A DNA stretch of 64,000 bases, taken from the NCBI RefSeq assembly GCF_014836335.1, contig NZ_JACSRA010000002.1, forward strand, positions 124,001-188,000, given 5' to 3'. A program made the position numbers and the translations under genes. The notes beneath the pieces are model-generated. The model was not told the DNA's origin. It ran no database searches and worked only from the letters and a program-made list of their open reading frames with translations. Below are positions 45,144-53,606 of this stretch, in pieces; position 1 is the first letter of the stretch; each line of letters opens with the position of its first letter. The stretch comes from Clostridium cibarium (GTDB lineage Bacteria; Bacillota; Clostridia; Clostridiales; Clostridiaceae).

Positions 45144-46487
45144 ATGTCGACTTTAGTTTTTAAAATATTATATCCTCTAATAATGGCAATTATGTTATAT
45201 GAACCAGTTATTATTCTTAGTTCTTTAAAATTATATAAGAAAAAACTTTCTATCTTCTTTTTGCTTGCTTATATATTTATATTTTTAGCACAAGGTCAAA
45301 CAAAGAATAAATATGCGTTACTAGTATCAATTTTCTGTGCAACAATTTATTTGTTTTTAATCAGTAAAAATGTTATATATTCCATTTTTATTAGTTTAGT
45401 TACTATGATTATTTTAATAACAAGTGATTCCTTTACAGGTTTCATTTTTATGCAAGTTTTTAATTTATCCTATTTTCAAATAACATCAAATATTAATCTA
45501 TATTTTATTATGGGAATTCTAATTTTATTTTCAACAACAATTATATGCATAGTACTAAACCGCTTAATAGGTTTTAACAAAATATACAATTATTTTAATA
45601 TGTTATTAAATAAATATTCAGAATTTAAACTTGTTATTAATTTAGTTTCAGCTTTTATGGCTTTAATAATTTATATACTATTATTCAGCAAATTATTTGT
45701 TTTTGTTGATAGCACAATAGTTCTAGTATATGCCATATGCTCTTTTCTGTTATTTATATTTTCTGTTACTATAGTATATATATCTATTTATTCCATTAAA
45801 TTATCAATAAATCAAGATGTTGTTGACAAAGAAAATAAGCAACTAAAAGAATATTCTACAATGCTTGAAAATATGTCAACTGACTTAAGACGATTCAAAC
45901 ATGATTATATAAATATCCTTTCAACCCTTGGAGAATTTATTAATGAAAAAGATATTAGTGGATTAGAAGAATATTATAAAAGCGAATTACTTCCTGAAAG
46001 TAATAAGATAATTAATAGGGATAAATATGTATCGCTACTTAAAAATATTAAAATTACTCCACTAAAGGCTCTAATATCTTCAAAAATAATTTATGCTCAA
46101 TCAAGAGGTATCGATACTAGGGTTGAAATATTAGATGAAATTGATGAACTTCCTATTAGAACCTTTGATATATGCAGGATAATAGGAATATTCTTAGATA
46201 ATGCAATAGAAGCTACCTTATTATGCGATAAAAAACTTATTCATTTAGCCTTTGTAAAAACTGATGATTCTATAGTTATTATTATTTTAAACACCTGCTT
46301 AGAGGATTCTCCGCCAGTCTATAAAATTTATAACAAAGATTTTTCAACTAAAGGTACAGATAGAGGAATAGGTTTAAAAACAGTTAAAGATATGCTAAAT
46401 GATAATTATAAACATATCTTATTAAACACTACAATGGAAAATTGCACTTTTAAACAAGAAATGATTATAAATAAAAGCGATAACTAA
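45144..46487 (+). CDS. AgrC-like peptide-sensing histidine kinase (agr2)
   Basis: A 447-residue sensor kinase with a six-span N-terminal domain (~215 residues), coiled linker, H-box RFKHDYINILSTL, N-box LDNAIEATL and G-box STKGTDRGIGLKTV of the GHKL class. It is the presumed receptor for the cyclic peptide from AgrD2, signalling to the LytTR regulator. GAAAGGTGG precedes the ATG. The terminator at 46473 overlaps its last codons. Confidence 0.9.
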   Translation: MSTLVFKILYPLIMAIMLYEPVIILSSLKLYKKKLSIFFLLAYIFIFLAQGQTKNKYALLVSIFCATIYLFLISKNVIYSIFISLVTMIILITSDSFTGFIFMQVFNLSYFQITSNINLYFIMGILILFSTTIICIVLNRLIGFNKIYNYFNMLLNKYSEFKLVINLVSAFMALIIYILLFSKLFVFVDSTIVLVYAICSFLLFIFSVTIVYISIYSIKLSINQDVVDKENKQLKEYSTMLENMSTDLRRFKHDYINILSTLGEFINEKDISGLEEYYKSELLPESNKIINRDKYVSLLKNIKITPLKALISSKIIYAQSRGIDTRVEILDEIDELPIRTFDICRIIGIFLDNAIEATLLCDKKLIHLAFVKTDDSIVIIILNTCLEDSPPVYKIYNKDFSTKGTDRGIGLKTVKDMLNDNYKHILLNTTMENCTFKQEMIINKSDN

Positions 46488-46504
46488 TTTTAGTTATCGC
46501 TTTT
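46473..46504. terminator. Bidirectional terminator between agrC2 and agrD2
   Basis: A 14-bp perfect stem (AAAAGCGATAACTA/TAGTTATCGCTTTT) overlapping the agrC2 stop codon, T-rich on both sides; it can serve the two convergent genes. Confidence 0.85.
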
Positions 46505-46513
46505 ATTTACTTT

Positions 46514-46657
46514 TTATTCTACTTTATATAATGATTTAGGCATCTTTGGTTCTTCAAAAAATAACCAAAAACACAAAGATGATGATGTAGTTGCAGCTAA
46601 CATAGCAATTGCAGAAATAAGTAGTGCCATAGATTTCTTAAATTTAAAAGACTTCAT
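46514..46657 (-). CDS. AgrD-type cyclic autoinducer precursor (agr2)
   Basis: A 47-codon gene with AAAGGGGTAAGTGAAG before ATG 46657. The product has a basic start (MKSFKFKKSM), a hydrophobic/amphipathic segment rich in Ala, a cysteine in SSSLCFWLFF and a charged Pro-containing tail (EEPKMPKSLYKVE). The tail strongly resembles the conserved AgrD recognition region (E-x-P-x-x-P-x-x-L). The predicted ring begins at Cys29 (C-F-W-L-F, end uncertain by one residue). It is on the opposite strand to agrB2-A2-C2 and downstream of the last cellulase gene. Confidence 0.87.
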   Translation of the reverse strand: MKSFKFKKSMALLISAIAMLAATTSSSLCFWLFFEEPKMPKSLYKVE

Positions 46658-46695
46658 TCTTCACTTACCCCTTTCCAAGTATCGTTTACATACCA

Positions 46696-46739
46696 ATTAT
46701 AGCACAATTTACATATTGTTTTCATAACTTTTATGTAAA
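46696..46739 (-). promoter_or_regulatory. agrD2 promoter with inverted-repeat operator candidate
   Basis: A TATAAT -10 (46696-46701, minus strand) lacks a consensus -35. The inverted repeat TTTACATA/TATGTAAA (46708-46715 and 46732-46739, 16-bp spacing) brackets the -35 position. A weak -35 with flanking repeats fits an activator-dependent promoter, such as one bound by a LytTR regulator; the binding protein is inferred. Confidence 0.55.
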
Positions 46740-46762
46740 GTTTACTATTTTTTAATAAAAGA

Positions 46763-46803
46763 AAAAGTATCTAAACAAAGTTTTCCTTTGTTTAGATACT
46801 TTT
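46763..46803. terminator. Terminator ending the cellulosome gene cluster
   Basis: An 18-bp perfect stem with 5-base loop, ~50 bp after the stop of the CBM4-GH9 gene, followed by TTTTTCTTTT on the minus strand. It separates the cellulase transcript from agrD2, although read-through is possible. Confidence 0.9.
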
Positions 46804-46854
46804 AAATCTTCCTTTATAATAATACTTGCTTTCTTAGTAGAACCTTACTGATAA

Positions 46855-49542
46855 TTAAAGCATATCATAAAGTTCAAACAAATCAGAAATATCTATTTCT
46901 CCATCTTTATTAACATCTGCATTTTTCTCATTAATCTTGTTGCTTGGATTTAATAAATACTTCTTCAATGCAATAGAATCAGCCATTGTAACTTCACCGT
47001 CTCCATCTACGTCTCCTAGAAGTACATCTGGACCATTACCGTTATCATCCATATAAGATGAAATCCATGCAAATGGTGCGTTCCAGTTAATTGTAATTTC
47101 ATTAGTTGACCATGATTCTATATTATCCATAAAGCATTTTTCTGAAGCCATTTCTCCTGGTTGCCATCCTGAACCCTTTACCCATGGATCTTGTAATCCT
47201 GAATTTGGTCCACCTGACATACATCCTGCTGGTGCATGTGGGAATGCAGGGTCAGTTTGATATGACCAAAAACGATGATGTGGATTTTCTAATGGATTAG
47301 AACCATATCCAGTTATATAACTTTGAACATTTGGATTACATCCAAGTAGATAGTCCATAACTCTTGAAGCACCATCAATATACTTGCTTGTATTTGGACT
47401 AAAATCATTTGCATAAGCCATTAATATAGCAGAGTTAGCGACAAATGAATTTGATCCCCATGGAAGTCCTGTGATTTTCTTAGTTGAATCTGAAGGAAGT
47501 CCTGCTTGTGTAGATGATAATTCACTTTCATTAATTGGAATACCATATCCCTGATTATTTTCTATATCGATAAATTTATCAGCTGCTGCCTTTATATTAT
47601 CTCTAGCCTTTTCAACATCTGCAGAAGGTAAATTAGTCTTTACTGAAGCTAAAGTAATAGTTCCTAATCCTTGAACATTACCCCAGTCAAAGCATCCAAC
47701 TGTACCGTTATCTTCTCCTCCAGTTAATGTAGTAGGCATTTCTAAATAATGCTTAGAAGTCTTAGCATAATCAAGATATTGTTGATCCCCTGTAGTTGCA
47801 TATAATTCACATGCTGCCCAGTAGAATTCATCTCCTACATAGTTATCACCGTAAGCTCCACCACCTACGCTACCTTTAATAGGAGCTAAAATATCTGGAT
47901 GCTTCTCTGCTGCTTTCCATGCTGTTTCAGCTGCATCTTGGCATGTTTTCGCAAACTTTGGATCTATATCCTTCCATAAACGAGCTGCTTGTGAAGTAAC
48001 TGCTGCAAAGTTCAATGTAGCTGCTGTACTTGGTGGTTGTAAATAACGATCTTCATCATCTTGGTCAGGTCTCATTCCAAGGGCAGTCCAACGTTCATCA
48101 TGAGCTTTATGATGTACCATACCAGCATATTCTTGATTAAGTTCCTTTGGTATTTGCATCTTTAAGAACATTTCTACATTCCAACGAGATTCATCAAGAA
48201 TATCAGGAATATTATTGCCACTTTCAGGGATATTCATTGTGTTATCTCCAAATGGAGCCTTTGTTAAATCTTGTCCCTTTTCTTTAGCTCTTTCATATTG
48301 ATTCATCATAGTCCAGGTAGAAATACCACCATTTACTATATACTTACCATGGTCTCCAGCATCATACCAACCACCAGTTACATCTAGTGAATAGTTACCT
48401 GGATACCAATTTGCTTTATTATCTGAAGTAGTTTTAGCATTTTGTAAAATATCCTTTGGATGTCCAGCTGGTCTAGCCAAATCTTTAGTTCCGCAGTATG
48501 GCATTTTTATCTCTATACCACTTCTATTGTGATAGAAATATTTTATTGCATCAGACTTCATCTTTGTATATAAATTCTTGCCTATTTCAAAAGGTAAACT
48601 TTCATAACTAGATACCTTTGCTTGAACATCTGACTTATTAACTGCTAATTTATATCCCTTTCCTTCTTGCTTAAAGGATGAGAAATCAATTGTGTGTACT
48701 TTATCTCCTGAAGCATGATCATCTCCAAATACTGTTGTCATTCCTGAATCAACAACATTATTGCTAGAATCTAATAACTTCCAAGGAATAGGACTTGTAG
48801 ATTCTGATAATACAGTAGCCTTCTTTTCACGATTTGGAAGATATCCAACTTGGTTTACACGTATTGCATTAGTTGGTTCTGGTGTTGTTTTTTTGTAACC
48901 AATAAATTGTGGATCATCTAAATATATATTATCAAAAGAGAACTTATATCCCATTTCTGATGCAGCACAATCTCCAGCTAAGTGGAATGCAAATTCACAT
49001 TTAGGATCAGTTTCATCATTCATAGTGAACTCTGAAGTTACTGTTTTGGGAACACCTGCTTGTAAATCATATGGATTCCAGTTGTTATTCCAGTATTCTT
49101 TATATGGTTTACCTTGTTGACCTATCTTAGGATATATCTTACAGTTATGATCTGCAGTAACTGTAAACTTTACAGTGTAGTGATGTCCTCTTTCAAGTGT
49201 TAATCCTCTATGACGGAATTGTACTGCCCATCTATTATCCTTAGTAGGTGGTGTTTGAATCTTATTTATAGTAACATTGTAAGTTCCTCCTGAAATATCA
49301 AAAGTACCTTCTGCTGGATAAGTTTCAACTTCTGTCCATGGCAATCCAACACGATTTTCAAATGTACTATTTCTTATTAAGTGACCTTGGCTTTCATATT
49401 CATCGTTACTATTAGAAGCACTTGTTAAGTTCACTTCAGCAGCATTAACCTTTGAATTGCTATAGTTTGCAGTAGGTGTAACTAAAGTTACACTTACTGT
49501 CATAGCTGAAAGAACCAAACATAATAATTTTTTCTTTATCAT
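46855..49542 (-). CDS. CBM4-Ig-GH9-dockerin cellulase
   Basis: An 895-residue secreted enzyme: signal peptide to about residue 35, CBM4 module (GHLIRNSTFENRVGLPW onward to ~215), Ig-like module (AIRVNQVGYLPNREKKATV, ~226-318), GH9 catalytic domain (~325-830; WYDAGDHGKYIVNGG with catalytic Asp, PHHRFWSYQ, ESWSTNEITINWNAPF with the acid Glu), and type I dockerin ([36 protein letters not shown]). This architecture matches CelE/EngK-type cellobiohydrolases or processive endoglucanases of mesophilic cellulosomes. It follows the GH48 gene by 40 bp and precedes the cluster terminator. Confidence 0.94.
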   Translation of the reverse strand: MIKKKLLCLVLSAMTVSVTLVTPTANYSNSKVNAAEVNLTSASNSNDEYESQGHLIRNSTFENRVGLPWTEVETYPAEGTFDISGGTYNVTINKIQTPPTKDNRWAVQFRHRGLTLERGHHYTVKFTVTADHNCKIYPKIGQQGKPYKEYWNNNWNPYDLQAGVPKTVTSEFTMNDETDPKCEFAFHLAGDCAASEMGYKFSFDNIYLDDPQFIGYKKTTPEPTNAIRVNQVGYLPNREKKATVLSESTSPIPWKLLDSSNNVVDSGMTTVFGDDHASGDKVHTIDFSSFKQEGKGYKLAVNKSDVQAKVSSYESLPFEIGKNLYTKMKSDAIKYFYHNRSGIEIKMPYCGTKDLARPAGHPKDILQNAKTTSDNKANWYPGNYSLDVTGGWYDAGDHGKYIVNGGISTWTMMNQYERAKEKGQDLTKAPFGDNTMNIPESGNNIPDILDESRWNVEMFLKMQIPKELNQEYAGMVHHKAHDERWTALGMRPDQDDEDRYLQPPSTAATLNFAAVTSQAARLWKDIDPKFAKTCQDAAETAWKAAEKHPDILAPIKGSVGGGAYGDNYVGDEFYWAACELYATTGDQQYLDYAKTSKHYLEMPTTLTGGEDNGTVGCFDWGNVQGLGTITLASVKTNLPSADVEKARDNIKAAADKFIDIENNQGYGIPINESELSSTQAGLPSDSTKKITGLPWGSNSFVANSAILMAYANDFSPNTSKYIDGASRVMDYLLGCNPNVQSYITGYGSNPLENPHHRFWSYQTDPAFPHAPAGCMSGGPNSGLQDPWVKGSGWQPGEMASEKCFMDNIESWSTNEITINWNAPFAWISSYMDDNGNGPDVLLGDVDGDGEVTMADSIALKKYLLNPSNKINEKNADVNKDGEIDISDLFELYDML

Positions 49543-49582
49543 TCTTTCTCCCCCTTAAATTTTTATAACTTTTCACACCAAA

Positions 49583-51805
49583 TTACAACATATCATAAAG
49601 TGCAAATAAATCACTAAGATCGATTTCATTGTCCCCGTTAATATCAGAATTTGCTTCATTTATTTTATAACTAGGGTTTAATAAGTATTTCTTTAAAGCA
49701 ATGCTGTCTGCCATAGTAACTTCACCATCACCATCAACATCACCTTTAAGTACTGGACTTGGTAACTCTGAAACAAGGTTTGCATAAGTTCCATTAGCAA
49801 TTGCAATTTCTGATTGAGCCCAGAAACGGTGATAATGGAAAACTGGATCTTCTCCTTTATCATAAGCTTCCTTCAACATGTTATATTGAGGATCTTTTTT
49901 ATACTTAGAACGAATGTCAATAAACTTAATTCCTGGCTTAATTATATCTCCATTAGCCATCTTTCCTGAATATCCACTTGGAACAAATACTTCTTGCTCA
50001 AAGAACTTTTTATAATCAGCTCTCTTTTCTGGTGAAGATAATCCCTTATCATCTTGATAGCTATTCCACATACGGTCAAGTAATTCTTTAGAAAGCTTTT
50101 GAGCTGACATATCATACTGACCATTATATAAGGTGTCTTTATATTTATGAGAACCTGCAGCATAATACATTAATGTATTTGCTAAAGATGCTGCTGGTCC
50201 AAGATCTTGTGAATAATCCTTTACTTTTACATGAAGATCAGGATTTCCTGTATATGATCCATCCCATGTATCAGGCTTTCCTGACCATTCTAAGTTAGAA
50301 GGAACTTCAAAAGTTCCATCATCTTTAAGATGAACTTCTCCCTTAACCCAATTAACCCATTTATCAAGAAGTTTACCAGCCTTTTGATCTCCTGTATTAT
50401 AGAAATATTCAGCTATACGTTGCATTGACCAAACTTGCATACCAAACCATTGATTACTTGGTGGATCATGATAAACTGGTGCTTCATCATAAGCCATTCC
50501 ATAGAATGTTGTAGTTCCTGCTGGATACTTACTGTTACTACCATTTTCATCAGTAGTATATGAATTTGTAGCACCACCTGCTATAGCACCTTCTGAACTT
50601 TGTAACCATTGATAGAATTCAAGTTGACGTTTTAAACTCTTAGCCCAATCCGATTGACCATTTTGAGACTTAGGCTTAAAGTCCTTAGAAGTTGACATAA
50701 TCCAAGCTGTCATTGGATTTTGATATCCAAAGTGATTATGTCCACAAGATATCTTCCAAGACCAATCTGCATTGTCACTTCCACCCCAAGAATAGTACCA
50801 ACCTAATAAGTAGTGTTGATTAGTTCCTTGTTTTTGATTATCTGATCCTATACCTATTTCTCTAAAGTATTTATCAAACATTGAGTATCTTAAATAGTCA
50901 CCCATTTTTGTTGCTTTTGATACTTCATTATTTACATTTGATCCTTGTTCCTTAGCCCATTGATCTGCCCAATAAGTTGCTTGAACTGCACGAGCATCTG
51001 CATCAGAAGCTATTGTATATCTCCATTGTTTTGAATAGCTATCATCTGCATTAAAGATATCTAAGAAACCATTTCCTTTGTCTCCACCCCATTTAAATTT
51101 TTCATATGATGGATGAGTGATTGCTTTCCATACTGACTCGCTAGATCCTCTTTGATAGTTGTTAATGTACGCTGGATTAGTGTCATTTGCATTTCCACGA
51201 TTTCCATAACCATACCAGTTATCTGTATCTAAAAGCCAATGCATTCCATACATTTCATCTGTACCATAAGCACTCTTTAAATCGTTACATATTGGATCTT
51301 GTCCAACAGGTGCGTTTGCATCTCTTCTACTTGGATATTTGTTAATTGATACATATTCATTTATGAAATCTGCAGGATCATTAGGTTTATAAGTATTTAA
51401 TCCCTTTTGATCTACTCCATGAGGTATAGCGTAAGTATCTGCTGATTGCCATGCATCCTTAAATGCAGACCAATCATTAGTGAACTTACCATACATAGCT
51501 TCTAACCACATATAGTAACTATAACCTTCACTTGTTGTTTCATGTCCATAATCAGGACCTTCAACCATTAATGTTTCAACTGAATGATATGGAACCCTTA
51601 AAGTTTTTCCATCACTTGTTTTAATTTCTCTAAAATATCCATTGCTTGGATCATGTATTTTTTCTCTTAAATCTAAGAAATGTTGTTTATACTTTGCACT
51701 CTCTTCATCATTTGCAGCCTGAGCTGTTGAAGTTAGCACTGGTGATAATACAAATGTAGCACTAAGAACAGCTGCTAATATTAATTTAGATTTTGCCTTT
51801 ATCAC
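49583..51805 (-). CDS. GH48-dockerin exocellulase
   Basis: A 740-residue secreted protein with signal peptide ([21 protein letters not shown]), a GH48 domain (~35-670; [21 protein letters not shown]-type catalytic acid region near residue 85) and a type I dockerin ([36 protein letters not shown]). GH48 enzymes are reducing-end cellobiohydrolases and the usual major exoglucanase of cellulosomes (CelF/ExgS class). The start is GTG 51805 with GGGGGGATTTATA upstream. It is unusual that it is fifth in the cluster rather than directly after the scaffoldin. Confidence 0.96.
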   Translation of the reverse strand: MIKAKSKLILAAVLSATFVLSPVLTSTAQAANDEESAKYKQHFLDLREKIHDPSNGYFREIKTSDGKTLRVPYHSVETLMVEGPDYGHETTSEGYSYYMWLEAMYGKFTNDWSAFKDAWQSADTYAIPHGVDQKGLNTYKPNDPADFINEYVSINKYPSRRDANAPVGQDPICNDLKSAYGTDEMYGMHWLLDTDNWYGYGNRGNANDTNPAYINNYQRGSSESVWKAITHPSYEKFKWGGDKGNGFLDIFNADDSYSKQWRYTIASDADARAVQATYWADQWAKEQGSNVNNEVSKATKMGDYLRYSMFDKYFREIGIGSDNQKQGTNQHYLLGWYYSWGGSDNADWSWKISCGHNHFGYQNPMTAWIMSTSKDFKPKSQNGQSDWAKSLKRQLEFYQWLQSSEGAIAGGATNSYTTDENGSNSKYPAGTTTFYGMAYDEAPVYHDPPSNQWFGMQVWSMQRIAEYFYNTGDQKAGKLLDKWVNWVKGEVHLKDDGTFEVPSNLEWSGKPDTWDGSYTGNPDLHVKVKDYSQDLGPAASLANTLMYYAAGSHKYKDTLYNGQYDMSAQKLSKELLDRMWNSYQDDKGLSSPEKRADYKKFFEQEVFVPSGYSGKMANGDIIKPGIKFIDIRSKYKKDPQYNMLKEAYDKGEDPVFHYHRFWAQSEIAIANGTYANLVSELPSPVLKGDVDGDGEVTMADSIALKKYLLNPSYKINEANSDINGDNEIDLSDLFALYDML

Positions 51806-51942
51806 TATAAATCCCCCCTAAGTTTTTTAAATATATATTGTGAATTCCTTTGCATTTAGTTATTAATTTACCTTACCTCCTTATTTAATTTCTTAATGCA
51901 TTGGATTAACAATCGCTTTTTGTTTTACTATACATAAATTTA

Positions 51943-53493
51943 CTAAAGTAAATCATATATATCATATAAATCTGCAATATCAACTTCACCATCATTATTT
52001 ACATCTGCTGCTTTTGTGTTGATATCACCTGATTTTCCAAGTAAATATTTTTTTAATGCTATAACATCACTCATTGTGATTTGTCCATCTCCATCTACAT
52101 CGCCTAGCAATACACTTTTTTCATAAGTATATTGAACCATTCCAGATAAAGCACCAACTAAACCAGCATTGTAATCAATTGCAACTTCAGTAAATTGATA
52201 TTGATTTATATCCTCTACATAATTGTCATTTGCATCTGGTCCACCTACTAATGCCCCAGTTAATACATACTTTGCTTCTTTTTCATTGTCATGGTTGTCG
52301 TTAGTATATCCATTAGCTGCTCTATGATGTGGATGTTTTGGATAGTTTGAACCAAATCCAACTACATATGACATGTTTTTTGGATTTTTACCTAATATAT
52401 AATCTAACTGAGACTTTGCAAAATTCTTCAAAGACTCATCTTTAGTTTGCTTATAATATGCTAAAGCTAGCATTGATTCTGCAGCAGAATACCTAAGCAC
52501 TCCCCATTCAGTTAAATACTTTAATCCACCTGGTGTTGTTTTTATTGAATTCTTCCAATAATCCAAGTTGTACTTCATAGCACTTTTATATTTAGCTTCT
52601 CCTGTTATTTCAGCTAATTTTAAAATTACAGGAAGTTTCATACTATTCCAACACATTGTCCAATTATCATCTAAAGAACTTGAATTTGACATTATTAATT
52701 CTTTAGCATCGCTTAAATACTGATTATCCCCCGCAGCTTTATAAAGCCAAGTTGCTGCCCAAGCTAAATCATCATTATATTGAGAAGAAACATAATAGCT
52801 TTGCCCATTACCGCATCCCCTATTATTTTTTCCCATATTGTATAATTCCTTAGCTGCCTGCAAACATTTATTTGCATAGGAGATGTCTTTACCTTTATAA
52901 TTCAAATACATTAAACTTAATGCTGCTGAGGTTTCTCCTAAGACATCTGATGCTGGCTTACCTGAATCAGCTACAAATAGCGTTTTTCTCGATCCAGGTT
53001 GTTTTTCAGGGCTTCCCCAATAATTATGATCTACGTCTCCGTCACCCACTTGATAATAGAATATGTTTTGAGTTGGATGACATTTCAAGAAATAATCTGT
53101 AAAATGTTTTAATTGTTGAAGTTGTTTTGATGTATTTCCACTAAGGTCAAATCCATCTTTAAATTCATATAATGCCCATCCCATTACTGAAGCTGCATAA
53201 CCTTGAGGAAGTCCAAATTTTACATGGTCTCCGGCATCATGATACCCCCCAGATAAATCAAGTCCTACATCACTTCCATCAGTTGTATGACAAGCACCTC
53301 TCCAATCAAATTCGTTGTTTTCTCCAGCATCTTTACCACACTTATTGGCATCATAAAATATTATTGAATCTTTTAATGCAGTCTTATAATCCATGCCTTC
53401 GCTAGCCCTAGCAATACGTCCTGGAATAATGGCCGTAGCCATTATTCCTAAGGCAGTAATTAATGCTATATAACTTCTACTTTTTTTAATCAT
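51943..53493 (-). CDS. GH9-dockerin endoglucanase without CBM
   Basis: A 516-residue protein: signal peptide (ALITALGIMATAIIPGRIARA), GH9 domain (~35-450; [40 protein letters not shown] with the catalytic acid), and dockerin (GDVDGDGQITMSDVIALKK, DVNNDGEVDIADLYDIY). No carbohydrate-binding module is present, as in the Cel9M/EngL group. GGGGGGGGAAAAAG precedes the ATG. The gap to GH48 (137 bp) is the second longest in the cluster. Confidence 0.94.
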   Translation of the reverse strand: MIKKSRSYIALITALGIMATAIIPGRIARASEGMDYKTALKDSIIFYDANKCGKDAGENNEFDWRGACHTTDGSDVGLDLSGGYHDAGDHVKFGLPQGYAASVMGWALYEFKDGFDLSGNTSKQLQQLKHFTDYFLKCHPTQNIFYYQVGDGDVDHNYWGSPEKQPGSRKTLFVADSGKPASDVLGETSAALSLMYLNYKGKDISYANKCLQAAKELYNMGKNNRGCGNGQSYYVSSQYNDDLAWAATWLYKAAGDNQYLSDAKELIMSNSSSLDDNWTMCWNSMKLPVILKLAEITGEAKYKSAMKYNLDYWKNSIKTTPGGLKYLTEWGVLRYSAAESMLALAYYKQTKDESLKNFAKSQLDYILGKNPKNMSYVVGFGSNYPKHPHHRAANGYTNDNHDNEKEAKYVLTGALVGGPDANDNYVEDINQYQFTEVAIDYNAGLVGALSGMVQYTYEKSVLLGDVDGDGQITMSDVIALKKYLLGKSGDINTKAADVNNDGEVDIADLYDIYDLL

Positions 53494-53526
53494 CTTTTTC
53501 CCCCCCCACTTTAATTCTCAAAACAA

Positions 53527-53566
53527 AGCATAATTAATGATTTTTTAATCATCACTGTCTTATGCT
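53527..53566 (-). other. Compound stem-loop between GH44-GH5 and GH9 genes
   Basis: An outer stem AGCATAA/TTATGCT encloses an inner perfect hairpin ATGATT/AATCAT. On the minus strand it lies between two genes of the cluster and is not followed by a clear T-tract, so it may be a processing or stabilising element instead of a terminator. Confidence 0.5.
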
Positions 53567-53606
53567 AGAAAACATAACCTTTATTTTGAAACTTATTTTT
53601 TATTGC

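Noticed and set aside
44569-46487. Frameshifted or split histidine kinase made of the sensor-only gene plus AgrC2
   Set aside because: AgrC2 already has its own complete sensor domain, and the upstream gene has a separate ribosome site and stop, so a split kinase does not explain it.
40887-46657. Mobile element bringing agr2 into the cellulosome cluster
   Set aside because: No transposase, integrase, inverted terminal repeats or target duplications were seen around the locus, and its base composition looks like its neighbours.
51806-51942. Short open frame with a GGAGGTAAGG sequence before the GH48 gene
   Set aside because: The distance from the ribosome-like site to the only ATG is about 15 bases and the product would be ~16 residues with no features.
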